A DNA stretch of 64,000 bases from Adenanthera pavonina (Eukaryota > Streptophyta > Magnoliopsida > Fabales > Fabaceae): contig JAIVEN010000006.1 in the NCBI GenBank assembly GCA_026686845.1, forward strand, positions 36,812,501 to 36,876,500. The letters run 5' to 3'. Position 1 is the stretch's first letter, and the number at the start of each line of letters is the position of its first letter. Positions 12,180-23,203 of this stretch are shown here, piece by piece. The notes beneath the pieces were generated by a model that worked only from the letters and a program-made list of their open reading frames with translations, did not search any database and was not told where the DNA came from. A program made the position numbers and the translations under genes.

Positions 12180-12297
12180 TTGCATGGAAGAGAACATAAT
12201 CAAGCTATTTGGACTTCTTGGATTGGACTATCTATTCCTTGCATGGAAGAGAACATAATCAAGCTATTTGGACTTCTTGGGTTGGACCATCTACCTT
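12180..12297. repeat. 59-bp tandem duplication
   Basis: The segment starting TTGCATGGAAGAGAACATAA at 12180 repeats with a period of 59 bp at 12239, differing at only a few positions. Traces of a third unit (CCTTGCAATGGA) follow. Confidence 0.85.
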
Positions 12298-12404
12298 GCA
12301 ATGGAATTTTAGCCTCCCAAGCTTGATTTTCATGTGATGAAGCTTCCTTTTTATGCTTTGCAATTTGTCCAAGGACCCTCAATGTTTCATGCCTCAAGCT
12401 TACT

Positions 12405-13440
12405 CTATCAGTTTGGTTTGATTCTATTTTGGGTAAAAATCAAATCAAATCATTTGGAACATTTTCCATTTTGCTTTTGATCAATTTGGATTGACTTGAA
12501 TCATGCTAAATTAATTTTTTTTAAAATATCATCCTTCTTAAAAGATTGAATCAAGTAAGTTCCATATTGATATTTTATAAACACAAATTATATTTAAATA
12601 ATTTTACTAAAATATGGATATTTTGTAAAATTTTGGGAAAACTTCAGATAAATACCAAGGACATAAAATATTTTCAAAAAATAACCTCAAATTTACCCAA
12701 TTCCCAAAAACTACAAAAGTTTGTAATTAGAATTAAAATTGACAGGAAAAATATGAAAATACCCTTGTGCAAATAAACCATTTGTAAATGATAATAGTAT
12801 ATTTGTAACTGATAATTATTTATTTGCAAATAAAATTTACTTATTTGTAAGTGATAATAATATCTCATATATCACTTGTAAATAAATATTTTTCAATTGT
12901 AAATATAATATTATTATTTACAAATGAATCTTTGTCACTCAAAAATAGATCACTTGCATAGAAAAGGTATTTTCATCTTTTATCTTTCAATTTTAATTTC
13001 AATTACAAAAATTTTTAGTTTTTGGGAATTAGGTGAATTTAAAGTTACTTTTTGAAAATATTTTATTTTCTTAGTATTTATTTGAAATTTTTCCTAAAAT
13101 TTTTGTGAATTTTTTCACATAATTATTTTTTTATAAATTATAATTAATTATAACATTGCACTATTTATATTATTTTTCCCAAACTAATAAATATCTTGTA
13201 ATTTTATTTATGGGTTTGTTTACACATTATGTGTTTAAGATACTTATGTTAATGGGTACTATAAAATGTAATAAATAAATATAATATTTTTATTAAAAAA
13301 CAAAAAAAAATATCGAGTAAATTTGGTTTAGGTTTGGAAGGGTTTAAACTGAACTAACCGTACTAATCAAATTAGTTTCGTGACTATAAAATCTAAAATA
13401 GATGTTATTTTATTTCAATTTTAATTGGTTTGTGATGATT
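12405..13440. mobile_element. hAT-like non-autonomous element, 5' truncated, interrupted by a fold-back element
   Basis: The two parts 12405-12634 and 13095-13440 align in order with the intact 652-bp element at 39718-40369 (shared text includes ATATGGATATTTTG / ATATGAATATTTGATG around the interruption). The left terminus is missing and the right end is abutted by the Tourist-like element starting at 13443. It has no coding capacity. Confidence 0.6.
12635..13094. mobile_element. Mutator-like fold-back element, 460 bp, with exact 9-bp target duplication
   Basis: The left end GGGAAAACTTCAGATAAATA and the right end (reverse complement GGAAAAATTTCAAATAAATA) open long inverted arms of about 130 bp each. 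Exact 9-bp direct repeats TAAAATTTT flank it at 12626-12634 and 13095-13103. The centre holds short repeats of TTTGTAAATGATAAT type in both orientations. No protein is encoded. The related hAT-like copy at 39718-40369 lacks this insert. Confidence 0.75.
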
Positions 13441-13442
13441 TA

Positions 13443-14010
13443 GGGTGTGTTTGGTTTCACTTTAAATAAGTGGTTTGGTCTCATAATCAAGTTTTCACTT
13501 TTTTTGTGGGTGTTTGGGTGTATCACCAGATCATGTTGGAGAACTGGTTTGGAAGCTAAACGGAGTTGAGGTAGAAGTGACTTCAATGTTGTTTTTTCAT
13601 TGGTTTCAACAAGGTTTGAAAAGAAGCCAAATAAAAATGGATCAATAAAATGAGAAAAAAAAGTGAATTTGGGAAAATAAAATTCTCATAAAATTTCTTT
13701 TATCTAATAACTAAGATATTCCCTCAAGATTTTAATCTTTATAGATCATAACCTGTAAGAAAATGTTATATCAGATAAATTATGTTCTCAATTAAATAAA
13801 TGCAAATTAAATTTTAGTCTAAAAAATAAAATTAATCATATGATAGAGTTTAAGTTCAATTTAGAGAAAAATTATAAATTTTATTAAAATTAATTTTTAA
13901 ATAAATCATCAAAATTTAAATATATTAGTTAAAATTTAATTTTTATTATAACTACGTTAGAAAATTAATTCTATCAAAACTTATTTTTTATTAACTGAAA
14001 ATCAAATGGC
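13443..14010 (-). mobile_element. Tourist/Harbinger-like non-autonomous element, copy 1
   Basis: About 570 bp, in reverse orientation to a better preserved copy at 60872-61435. It begins GGGTGTGTTTGG after a TTA trinucleotide. The other end is degenerate (AAATCAAATGGC). No coding capacity. Confidence 0.6.
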
Positions 14011-17000
14011 GTGCAGTTGAGCTCGGTTTAATCGGCGTTCTGAGCACCCTTAGCAGAAATTGTGAAATTAGTTTCAAATGACTATGGAGTTTGTGGCAGT
14101 GACTGCCTCGATGACTACAAATATTTCAAACCTACGAAAGCAAAAGCAGGGAGGGAAGAGGTGCAGCATTTTAGTTTCCCTCCCTGTTTGGTCACAACAC
14201 ACAACACACAATACATCACACTACTGATGCTCCTATGTGACTTTCAGCAACCTCCATGCCGCAAAACCATCTTCCTCTTTCACCCTTTTAATAATTCACC
14301 GTCGTTGCTATTCCCAACTCTCCCTCACGTGCAATTGTTCCTTCATTTCCCTTTCCTTCCCGTAAAATCCCCCTCTGACTCTTTTTGGTCATGATTAGTT
14401 GGATTTTTTTTTTTAAAGGGATGGAAAAGAATAAAAGGAAATTAAATTTCCTCCCTTGGCTCAAAAAACTGAAGAAATTTAATTCCTTTAATTCTCTTCC
14501 CACCCGTTTATTACTTCCTAAATTGAGATTTTTTTTAAGGAGTGAGTGTTTAATCTCTTCTAATTCTTTTTTTAAATTAAATAAATTTTTATTAAAATTT
14601 TTTTTAATTTTCTTCCTTTCAATATAAATAAAAAAATTTTAAAATTTTTCAATCCCTTATACTCTACACTTTAAAAACCCTCAAATCTCCTTCTTATAAT
14701 TTTCTTAGTGTATATTTGGGAGTTTTACTTTGGATGGAATAAAATAAAGTGGGATGACTAATGAACATTGACCATTATTTGAAAGAACTTTTTATAAAGG
14801 AGTAGGATGGCAAGTGATGGCTTTCCAAACCATCTTTAGCCATCGTAAACTAAATTTATTTTGTCTCCCGAATTGGAGAATCAAGGATAAAATGGCCTAA
14901 AACTAATATTATAATTACAAAATTATCTTCATTCTTATACAAATATATATAACACATCTCACTCTTCTCTCAATTTCACATTATTCTCTCTCCTTTCACT
15001 TTCTCTATTACATCATATTTGCTTCCTATTCTCAATACTATGTTGAATTTTTTTTTCTGATATCTATTTTATGCATGATATTATTTTTCTTTTCAACCCA
15101 AATTGCTTTGTTATTTAATTAATGTGTGTTTAAAAATTCACTTAATTATTTTTTTTAAATAAATATTTTATTATAACTTACAAATAAACTTATTTTTTCT
15201 TAAATTAATAGCCACTAATTCTTTTATTTAAATTAATTTATAGGGGTAATATTGGAACAAAAAGACTATAATCCATTTTGTTCCGTCCCTTTTATATTAA
15301 CTTTTAAATCATAGTCAAACAAAATCGTTCCTTTCCTTTATGAAACTACCAAATAATGTAACATTATACTTCATTCTACTCCACTCCATTCCATATTATT
15401 TCATTAATGATCGTTCTATTTAATTCCTTCATAAACTAAGGAAATTGGAAGGGGAGTAATTGAAGGTATTTTAATGGAAGGAATTAGAAGGGAAGGAATT
15501 GGAAAAGTTTTAAAATTTCCTTATTTGATAGAATTGGAAGCAAAAGGATTAAAAGGATTTTAATAAAACTTTACTTAGTTCAGAAAGGAAGGAAATTTAA
15601 TAATCAATTTATTATTATGCCTTTATATCTTATGTTTTTTAATTTTTTTTATCTTTTCTTATATAAATGAAACTTACATATTATAATAAGGAACTTTCAA
15701 ATTAAAACAAAACTTTTATTTTCAATTTTGATATATCAAATTTGATTGATGAATTTTTGCAAAAGAAAAACATTAAACTCTCAATTTCATTATATATCAA
15801 AATACTATGGGAGAAATACGTGTTTCACCTTTCAAATAATAAAAGCACTTTTCAAATAAATAATTCCACTCTACTTCATTGAACAAATTCATTTAATTAT
15901 CATTTAAACTCATCAATTATCTAAGACTTTTTATAGCATAAGAACAAATCTACGTAGTCGAAGTCCTATAATTTAAGCAAAAAGTGAATCTCCATGAGAA
16001 ATCCTCCAAATCTAGTCGAAGTCCTATAATTATGCAAAATACATAATGAAATAAAAAGGAGATTTCGTAAATAAAAAAAAAAAGTTTCCATATTCATTAT
16101 GAAAAAAATAAAAAAGAGGCAACTATCATTAAGTTAAAAACTAAATATAACTATATATAAAATTAAAAAGAGGCAACTATTATTAAGTTTCCATATTCCA
16201 TTATCAATGGCTAAAAACTATAACACCACATCAAATTAAGACCAAATCTTTTTTTATTTTTATATAAAGGATCAATATATTAGCAGTAAAATCACATATA
16301 AAGTTTATTAGTAACCGTCATGATACCAATAAACTTAAAATACCAAGAAAGTGAAGAGATAAACAAAGAAATATTAAGATGTTGGCTTAGGTGAGAAGTA
16401 TCTTCGTAAATGGGGTCTTCAAGTCTTCCTTTCTTGAAATCTACTTTTTGAAGCAGACAATTATTATATGCATGATCACACCAAAATATGTAAATGTTCT
16501 ATACATATGTATAAGTATGCATTCAAATGTTTTGTATCAGTACTAAGAGTCTAAAAAACTTATAATAAAACTTGGCTTCCACTGTCATTAAATAACAAAG
16601 AAAATGACGTCAAAGGACTCATTAAAGTTTTAAAAAATTGAAAAAAAAACTTTAATTTTTATGAAAATTTCTAGACTACGTCAAATAATTTTAAGGCACA
16701 CGAAAACATGAAAGTGACAAAAAGTAAACTTCTGCTTCATTGATAAATTACACTAATTGCCCTAAAATATGGCTAAATCATACTTTGATAATTCTGTAGT
16801 TTCAAAAATTATATTCAACTCCCCTCTAATTTATTTTCAACAAGGTGAAGGTGCTACGAATAGGAAGAAGTAAATAACAAAAAAAAGGGCATTGCTCTGT
16901 GACCTACGAACAGTGAGAAGCAAATAACAAAAAAAAAAAAGATCATTGCTGCTGTATGAGCTACGTACAAGAAGAAGTAAAAAAAAAAAAAACACAAATT

Positions 17001-17600
17001 GGCTCAAGCAAGAAAATGGGAGAGGGAACGCATTTGAAGATCAAGATAAAAAAGGCACAAATGGAAACAGAAATGAAGCAAGATAAAAAAAATAGATTAT
17101 CGGAGAAGGGAAGACGGTAACCATGATGAACAGAAATTCAGGCGACAATAATGACGACGGCCAACAAGTAGGCGACAACATAGGTAGACAACATGATGCG
17201 AGCAAGAGGCGCAAAAGGAGAAGAGAAACCCAAGCGTGAAGTGAGAGCTCAGGAGGATAGTTTTTTTATTTTCTCTAAGGTATTATTGTAATATTAAAAT
17301 AAAAGGGAAGGTAAATTAGTCTGAATATTTCATATTATACTTTGTCTCCCCCAAGAAAAACTTCAATTTAGAGGAAATAAAATTAGACAACCAAAGGAGG
17401 AGGGGAAGCTATAAATCACCTCACTTTCCCTCCAAAATTTTGGTCAAAATAAAGGGAGAAAATTCAATTCATTTCAATTTCCTCCCCCTCTCTTTTAAAG
17501 AAACTCAAATTAAACATAACCTAAAAAAAAACTCAAATCAAACATGGCCTTACTTGAGCCAATTTGAGCCTTCCTTTTCAGCTTTCACTTTCCCTCCCTC
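14011..17600. other. Non-coding, transposon-derived region upstream of the G-gamma gene
   Basis: No gene is recognisable. A 50-bp stretch near 14399-14455 (AAAGGGATGGAAAAG ... AAATTTCCTCCC) is an imperfect inverted match to about 17452-17510, suggesting the ends of one large non-autonomous element of about 3.1 kb. Inside it, 14706-15430 looks like a second insertion with related inverted ends. Two CACGTG G-box hexamers occur, at 14326-14331 and 17606-17611; the second is ~440 bp upstream of the G-gamma start codon. The 110-codon frame at 14062-14394 has no family features. Confidence 0.4.
16852..17010. repeat. About three tandem units of ~60 bp
   Basis: Three consecutive degenerate units share the order CTACGAA/TA, GAAGAAGTAAATAACAAAA-like text, an A-run and then CATTGCTCTG or a variant. 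The third unit is partial. Confidence 0.6.
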
Positions 17601-17781
17601 ACAGTCACGTGCGTCTGCCCCTGCCATCTCCGACTCTCTGCAAAAGCTCAGCATTACCCCCGTGAAAGCCTACACATGAACTGTTCTACTTCATTTACGC
17701 AAATACAAACTAACCCATCATTCAAAGTTTCCAACTTTTGACTACCTACATGCTCCTTCCCCACTCTTGCTCGAGAGGCGA

Positions 17782-17948
17782 TTCCGTGCGTGGAGGCCAG
17801 ATCCACGCACGGAACGCGTGGATCTTGTGAGAGAGGGAGTGTTTTTTTTTTTTTTTTTTCATTTTGCAAAAAAAAAAAAAAAACGCGCGGCCACAGTAAA
17901 CTGTGTGTGGCCGCGCAGGCCGTGCGTGGCGTTGCGCCACGCACGGAA
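17782..17948. repeat. GC-rich cluster of perfect hairpins with T18/A16 centre
   Basis: Within 167 bp there are three perfect hairpins: TTCCGTGCGTGGA (17782-17794) with 17802-17814; GCGCGGCCACA (17885-17895) with 17906-17916; CGTGCGTGGCG (17921-17931) with 17935-17945. An alternative stem pairs 17800-17808 with 17816-17824. The outermost 12 bases at 17782-17793 also pair with 17937-17948, so the cluster has terminal inverted repeats. The centre is T18 (17842-17859), CATTTTGC, A16 (17868-17883). It lies 100 bp upstream of the G-gamma start codon. The overlapping open frames are products of the symmetry. Possibly a tiny MITE; no target duplication identified. Confidence 0.8.
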
Positions 17949-18047
17949 ACAGGACCCCTCTTGCTCTCTGTCTGACTCTCTGTATTAGCATTGCTTGATT
18001 CAGCTTGGGAATGCAGTTAGCACATAGAGATACGACAGTTTGAACCA

Positions 18048-20084
18048 ATGTCGACTTCTTTGAGTAGTTCGACAGAGCAGTCGTTGAGTCCCAAGTCGCC
18101 GCCGCCGCTAGGGCTTCTGGATTTCTATGGGAAGCGGAAGCAGATGGTCAAGATTCAGGTTTTAGAGAGAGAGATTGCTTTGCTTCAGGTCACAATTAGT
18201 TAACTTTCTTGTTAAAACTTTCTTTTATTCCCCCTCGGTACTGCATGAAACAATGAGGAAGCTCTGTTTTTACATCCTGCTACTTCATAAACAAAATCAC
18301 TTTCTATGTCCGTTGACTTGTGTGTCACATTAGAGAAACCTAGTGTTAATCATGAGTTTGGAATTTAAGATAAGTTAACTTGTTACAGTAAACGATTTTC
18401 AGGCTTAAAACAGAACACTTTTTTTTATTTACATTTAGAGCAAAACACCGACTATGTATGGCTTTAATTAACATCTTCGAGCCAAGCTCTTAAGTAGAGT
18501 TATGTGTATAATGTGCATCAAATTTATTAGCATGTTTGGTGTATGGAGCATGTAGTTTAATAAGAGGTCAAAACCTTAACATAAAGGGGACGGTTGAGCT
18601 AACAGTATGTGAAGTTTGAATTTTAACTATGCCAATTTCTTAGGACCAAGCCACAAGAAAGCAATTCACATGCTGCTTTTTTGTTGAAGATTCATATGCT
18701 TTTGACTGTGGACTAAACGTAGATTTGTTAAGGTATCAATGTGTTGCAGAATTTAGCTAGAGATTTTCTATCACTCCTTTGCTTGTAACATTAATGACTA
18801 CTTAACGTGTGGATCATAGTAAAATAAAACTGTTAATTATTCCCTCTTATGAGATATACTGGTGAATTTCGCTGATGTCCTGACAAGAAGTATAGATTAT
18901 TGACATGACTTACCATGTTTTGGAATTGGAACCTTTTCTGATAAATCTGCACTGCAGAGTCTTAGACATAATCCGAACATGCTGTCATTATTTTTGAGAG
19001 AATGTATCTATCATTCCATTGAGCTCCTCTGTTGTGCTTATTAACTCTTTCTTCATGAAGCTAGTTTCAATCAAACAAATGGAGCTCATTTTCCTACTTT
19101 CATGTGTATTGACTGCAGGAGGAGTTAAAATCACTTGAAGGCCTTCACCCTGCTTCTAGATGCTGCAAAGAGTAAGCCTTTTTTCTTTACTGATTCGTTT
19201 AGTGATACAAAATCCTAAGGTAGATCATGAGTACATATATAGCAGAACTCACGCTGATATACTTACATTTAACATGTCTATTCTGAGGAAACAGTTCTGA
19301 TACATCATGAATTCCTTTGAACTTCTCAGTAAGATGTTCATATCATTGTTATATGTTGAATGCTCATTTGACAAGTGATGTATTTCTTGACAGGCTTGAT
19401 ACCTTTATATGGTCTAGTTCAGATCCCTTCACACCCATGTATGAATCTTCAAACAGTTCTGTCGATATACTTCATTATTGATTATTAATTTTTAAGTTAC
19501 TGAACCTGATAATTATTGCTTCTCAAGCAGAAATCAGACAATCTCTAAACCCCATGGCTTTTGGAAGCACATCAGGTATTCAGTTCTTACCTTCTCTCTT
19601 TTTCTCATCATTCCCATTCAGCAATCCAGTTTAAACTTGTTTCATCAATATCAATCATCAATATATAATATATAAAATATATAACAATCCATACTATTTA
19701 CAAGTCATAAGTAGTGTAATTTATTCCAAATTTCATACAATGCAAGAAAAAATGTGTGTAGTTGCTAATGCGAAAGATAAGTACTCCTTCATTAAGATAT
19801 AAGCAATTAATGTTGAATGCAAATGTACAATCACTTAGTAATCGATGATCACTATCAGCAGGTTAAGCTGCTTGTTTCTTCTGAGTCTTCCATGGGTTTG
19901 CTGCACTAGATGTTGTCTACTTCCAAAGAAAATGGTAAAAGGTTGTTGTGGAAGCAGCTGCTGCTTCAAGACCAAAACCGTTGGGAGTTGTGGCAATGTT
20001 GTGAAACCTTGTGCTCACTGTGTTGTGTGTTTTTCCTGTGATTGTTGTGTACACAACTGTTGCAATAGATGCTGTCATCAATAA
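18048..20084 (+). CDS. AGG3: Type-C heterotrimeric G-protein gamma subunit (AGG3/GS3/DEP1 class)
   Basis: Five coding exons joined in frame: 18048-18188, 19119-19171, 19394-19438, 19531-19575, 19862-20084, all with GT-AG introns, giving 168 residues. Residues 25-80 are the gamma-subunit (GGL-type) region: a coiled coil with GKRKQMVKIQVLEREIALLQ followed by EELKSLEGLHPASRCCKE and the WSSSDPFTP segment (the DPF/P motif that contacts G-beta). After a short hydrophobic stretch (LSCLFLLSLPWV) comes a cysteine-rich tail with 20 Cys in the last 74 residues. This is the plant-only type-C layout; family members pair with G-beta at the plasma membrane and affect organ and seed size, ABA and nitrogen responses. 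The tail is short compared with AGG3 or GS3. The last intron ends CAGCAG (19856-19861), so the exon can start at 19859 or 19862, adding or omitting one Ser. Confidence 0.9.
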
Positions 20085-20369
20085 TGAAAGAAACTGCCCC
20101 TCCATGACAACATACAAGAAACTTCATCTATGGCTGGGATGAATCTTTATTTCTAAAAGCTGGGATGAATCTCTTACTAAATGCTCATGTCCTATGAAGT
20201 TAGTGGATGTATATACGTTGGTAAGTCTCAAATTTGAATGGCGTTTCTTTCTCTCTGAATTGTTTTGCAAATTGCCACTAAAGAATTGGTTTATCATCAT
20301 AGAAGAGTGGGTAGTATCAATGGAATGGTCTGCTTAAATAGCTTGCTATGTTCGATGTCGAAATGAGTG

Positions 20370-21296
20370 CTCCCTCCGTCCTCCTTTTTTTTTTTTTCAC
20401 TAGAAAATTTTTGTTTCAGAGTTTGTCATTTTAAAATCTCAATACAATATTAATTGTTACCTTTTCAATTATACATTTACTTATTATTTTGAAAGTTAAA
20501 TATAATATTAATTGATCTTTTCTATTTATTTATTTATGAAATTTATAAAAAAAGGTTAATATGTTAATTGTATTTCTCAATATGTGTATTAAAATCAACA
20601 AATAAAAAGAAAAGGATGAAGCATGAGAAAATGAAAAGTTAAGATTTCCTTTTATATAGGAGTATCATTTAAGTGTTTACCACATAGATTAATAACTAAA
20701 ATTAAAAAAAAAAAAGTAATATGTCATAATTTTTTTAATTTTTTTTAATTTATGTCCTTATACATTTTAGCTATTCCCTCCGCAATTATTATGCCAACAA
20801 GTAATATGCACAGTTGAAGATAAGGATATAATTCAAACAAGAAAAGTAATATTGTTTGAATTAAAAAAAAGTATGAATAAAAACAAATTTTTAGAAAAAT
20901 GATATATAAAAAGAAATGGAGAGAATATTATCTTGTATTAAGAATATTTAAAAGTTGTATTTATAATTTTAAATTAAGTATCATAAAAATAAAATTATTC
21001 TGATTAATATTACATATACAAAAGTTGCTAATCCCTCTTATCTATTTTATAAAATCATTTTAACTAAAATCAAGTGGATTAAGAAATGAAGTTAAAACCA
21101 GTTAGAAGTATTGAATTTGTCAAAATTTATTATGGCATATCTAAAATATCTTTAATAAAAGTCATTAATCTCTATCTCAAATTAATATTTGGAGAAAAAA
21201 GGTTAAAACTATCAAGGGCATTTATGAAAATTATACATTTTCACATCGGTTGAAAGGCAAAACTGACATAGAAATTAAATTCAGGACTAGAGGGAG
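20370..21296. mobile_element. Stowaway-like MITE complex with internal insertions
   Basis: Bounded by CTCCCTCCGTCCTCC on the left and GGACTAGAGGGAG plus TA on the right, the CTCCCTCC-type ends of Stowaway (Tc1/mariner) MITEs. It is about 930 bp, far longer than one MITE. Internal ends near 20775 (ATTCCCTCCGC) and 20935 (ATGGAGAGAAT), and a segment near 21030-21110 resembling the 31906 family, indicate nested copies. Non-coding. Confidence 0.5.
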
Positions 21297-21299
21297 TAT

Positions 21300-23020
21300 T
21301 TACTAGAGTGGATCATGTGTAGTAATATGGAACCCAAAATAAGTTATATTATTTATGACTATTTAAATATTGCAATTTTTTAGATTGATTATTACTTCCC
21401 CCGATTAGGTTGATAAAGCATTTTTAATAACCGCACAAGAATCAGAGGAGGTAATTAATAATTCCAAAAAAATTTCACACTTTTCTAAATTATCCTCATT
21501 TATTGTTTTCCTAATAGTGATAGTTAATAACTAGTAGAACAAGTTATTTGATACCTTCTCAGAGATATTTTGAACAAAAAAATGAAATACATTATATAAT
21601 CTGTAAAATGTTTTATATTGTGAAACAAAGATTTTTAAAAAATGTGTGCTATGAAAGGAAGAAATATATTTTATATTTAATATTGATCATATCTCTGACA
21701 AAGTTATATGATCTTTTAAATAAGAAGAGGACATTTTTGTTATGAATCTAAAAAAGATATATGCAATTTAATAGAAGTAAGAGAAAAATGTAGAGATTAG
21801 AAATAGAATGAGTGATTTTTATTATTTCAACGTTGTAAATACATGATATATATTTTCTATTTATAAGCTTCTGACCATTAAAATTGACCTAAAAGCTACA
21901 AAAGAATAAATAACAAAATTAATCCACATGAATACATAATATATAACCTTTGAATTTTATGGCTAGTAAATATGAGCAAAATTCCTAAAAATCGTTCATT
22001 TAGCAGGTTAGGGAGAAACGCTAATAATTGGAAGTTATAGGCATTAAGAGTAGGTTGTGAATGTCCACACATTTTATAATTTATAATACTTCCTTAGATG
22101 TCAATAGCAAATATAATGTCTCATTAAAATTTTAGTAAAAAAAAACTCAATAAAATAAAAATATATATTTGTAAAAAGAGTATACAATATTTAGATGTTT
22201 ATATGGTAAATCACTAAATCTATCGACTCAAACAAAAGGGACAAGTGACCACTTTTATTTTATCCGGTAAATCTTATGCTTTCCTACAAACGGACGGGTC
22301 GGACTATTACAGGGCAAGTCTACCCACCCAAATTAAATCCTCACTCGCTGCTCTTCCCTTTTTCTACAATAAGTCAGGTATCATTATGTCACACTTTACG
22401 TCAATTATCTTCTCAATTTTTTTTTTTGGCCTTGTGAAACCTTGAGATATTATATACAGTACATGCTTTGACCGATTCAAAGGTAAACAAGCTGACAAGT
22501 TATGGCCATCCCTCCTATTTAACAGTATCAAATTAATTAATTACCAACTTTGAAGAGGCTGAAAGACATATCACTGTATCAAAATTTCAGCTTGGAATCT
22601 ATTTGTCCCTCAATTTCTTCATTATTTCTAGGTATGTTTTGCTCTCCTTACTCTGATTAATTTTCATTGAATGATCACAATTAGAGTTAATCATTTCTTG
22701 CTTTATGTTATTATTAGAAACTTGTTAACCGAATTGCATGTTTTAGAAGAAATTTCAAGCAAGTGATTTTTCGCTTTGGAGCTTGTTTTCTTGGATTGAC
22801 ATGTGGGTTTTTTTGTCCTTTTGGGTGTGTAAAGTGGTAATCTATTGCTTGATTGCGTTGAAATGGTGTGGAACCTCACAGATCAGAGCTTGAACTTTTT
22901 CATAGACCCATGATCAATTCGGTTTCGCTATTCTGGACCGAATTTCCTCAGCTAAATTGTTGATTCATACTTAGGGAAAGATTAGAAACATTTTTACGGT
23001 GTTGAAACGGCCTGAAACCA
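21300..23020. other. AT-rich intergenic DNA; possible upstream exon of the next gene
   Basis: No coding region recognised. The piece 22560-22632 ends TTTCTAG followed by GTATGTTTTG, a good donor context, and could be a non-coding first exon of the PICBP-like gene at 25457; this is an inference from a single splice motif. The 66-codon frame at 22245-22445 has no family features. Confidence 0.3.
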
Positions 23021-23026
23021 CGAATT

Positions 23027-23110
23027 TTGAAGCTTTGGGAGCTTCAACAATGGTGGAAATCCACCATTGTCGAAGCTTGGTGTGGGAGGTTGAAGATGAC
23101 CTCCCACACC
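23027..23110. repeat. Second cluster of back-to-back perfect hairpins
   Basis: TTGAAGCT (23027-23034) pairs with 23040-23047. ACAATGGTGGA (23047-23057) pairs with 23060-23070 across a 2-base loop, and this stem extends outward to 18 bp with one mismatch (23040-23057 with 23060-23077). GGTGTGGGAGGT (23079-23090) pairs with 23099-23110. The layout parallels the cluster at 17782-17948, though the sequences differ. Confidence 0.8.
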
Positions 23111-23203
23111 CAACCGCACTCACGTCTCCTGGAGAGAGTGGGGCGCGTGGAGATCGTCTTGTGAGTAGTTTGACTCAGATCTTAATGCGTTCTTCCATAA
23201 TTT

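Noticed and set aside
14062..14394. 110-codon frame MKLVSNDYGVCG...
   Set aside because: No family features; sits in non-coding DNA that reads as promoter or transposon.
17767..18047. Several overlapping frames on both strands upstream of the G-gamma gene
   Set aside because: They arise from the palindromic hairpin cluster and contain F or K runs from T18/A16.
19917..20117. Minus-strand frame opposite the cysteine-rich exon
   Set aside because: Shadow of the G-gamma last exon, whose splice structure and family match are strong.
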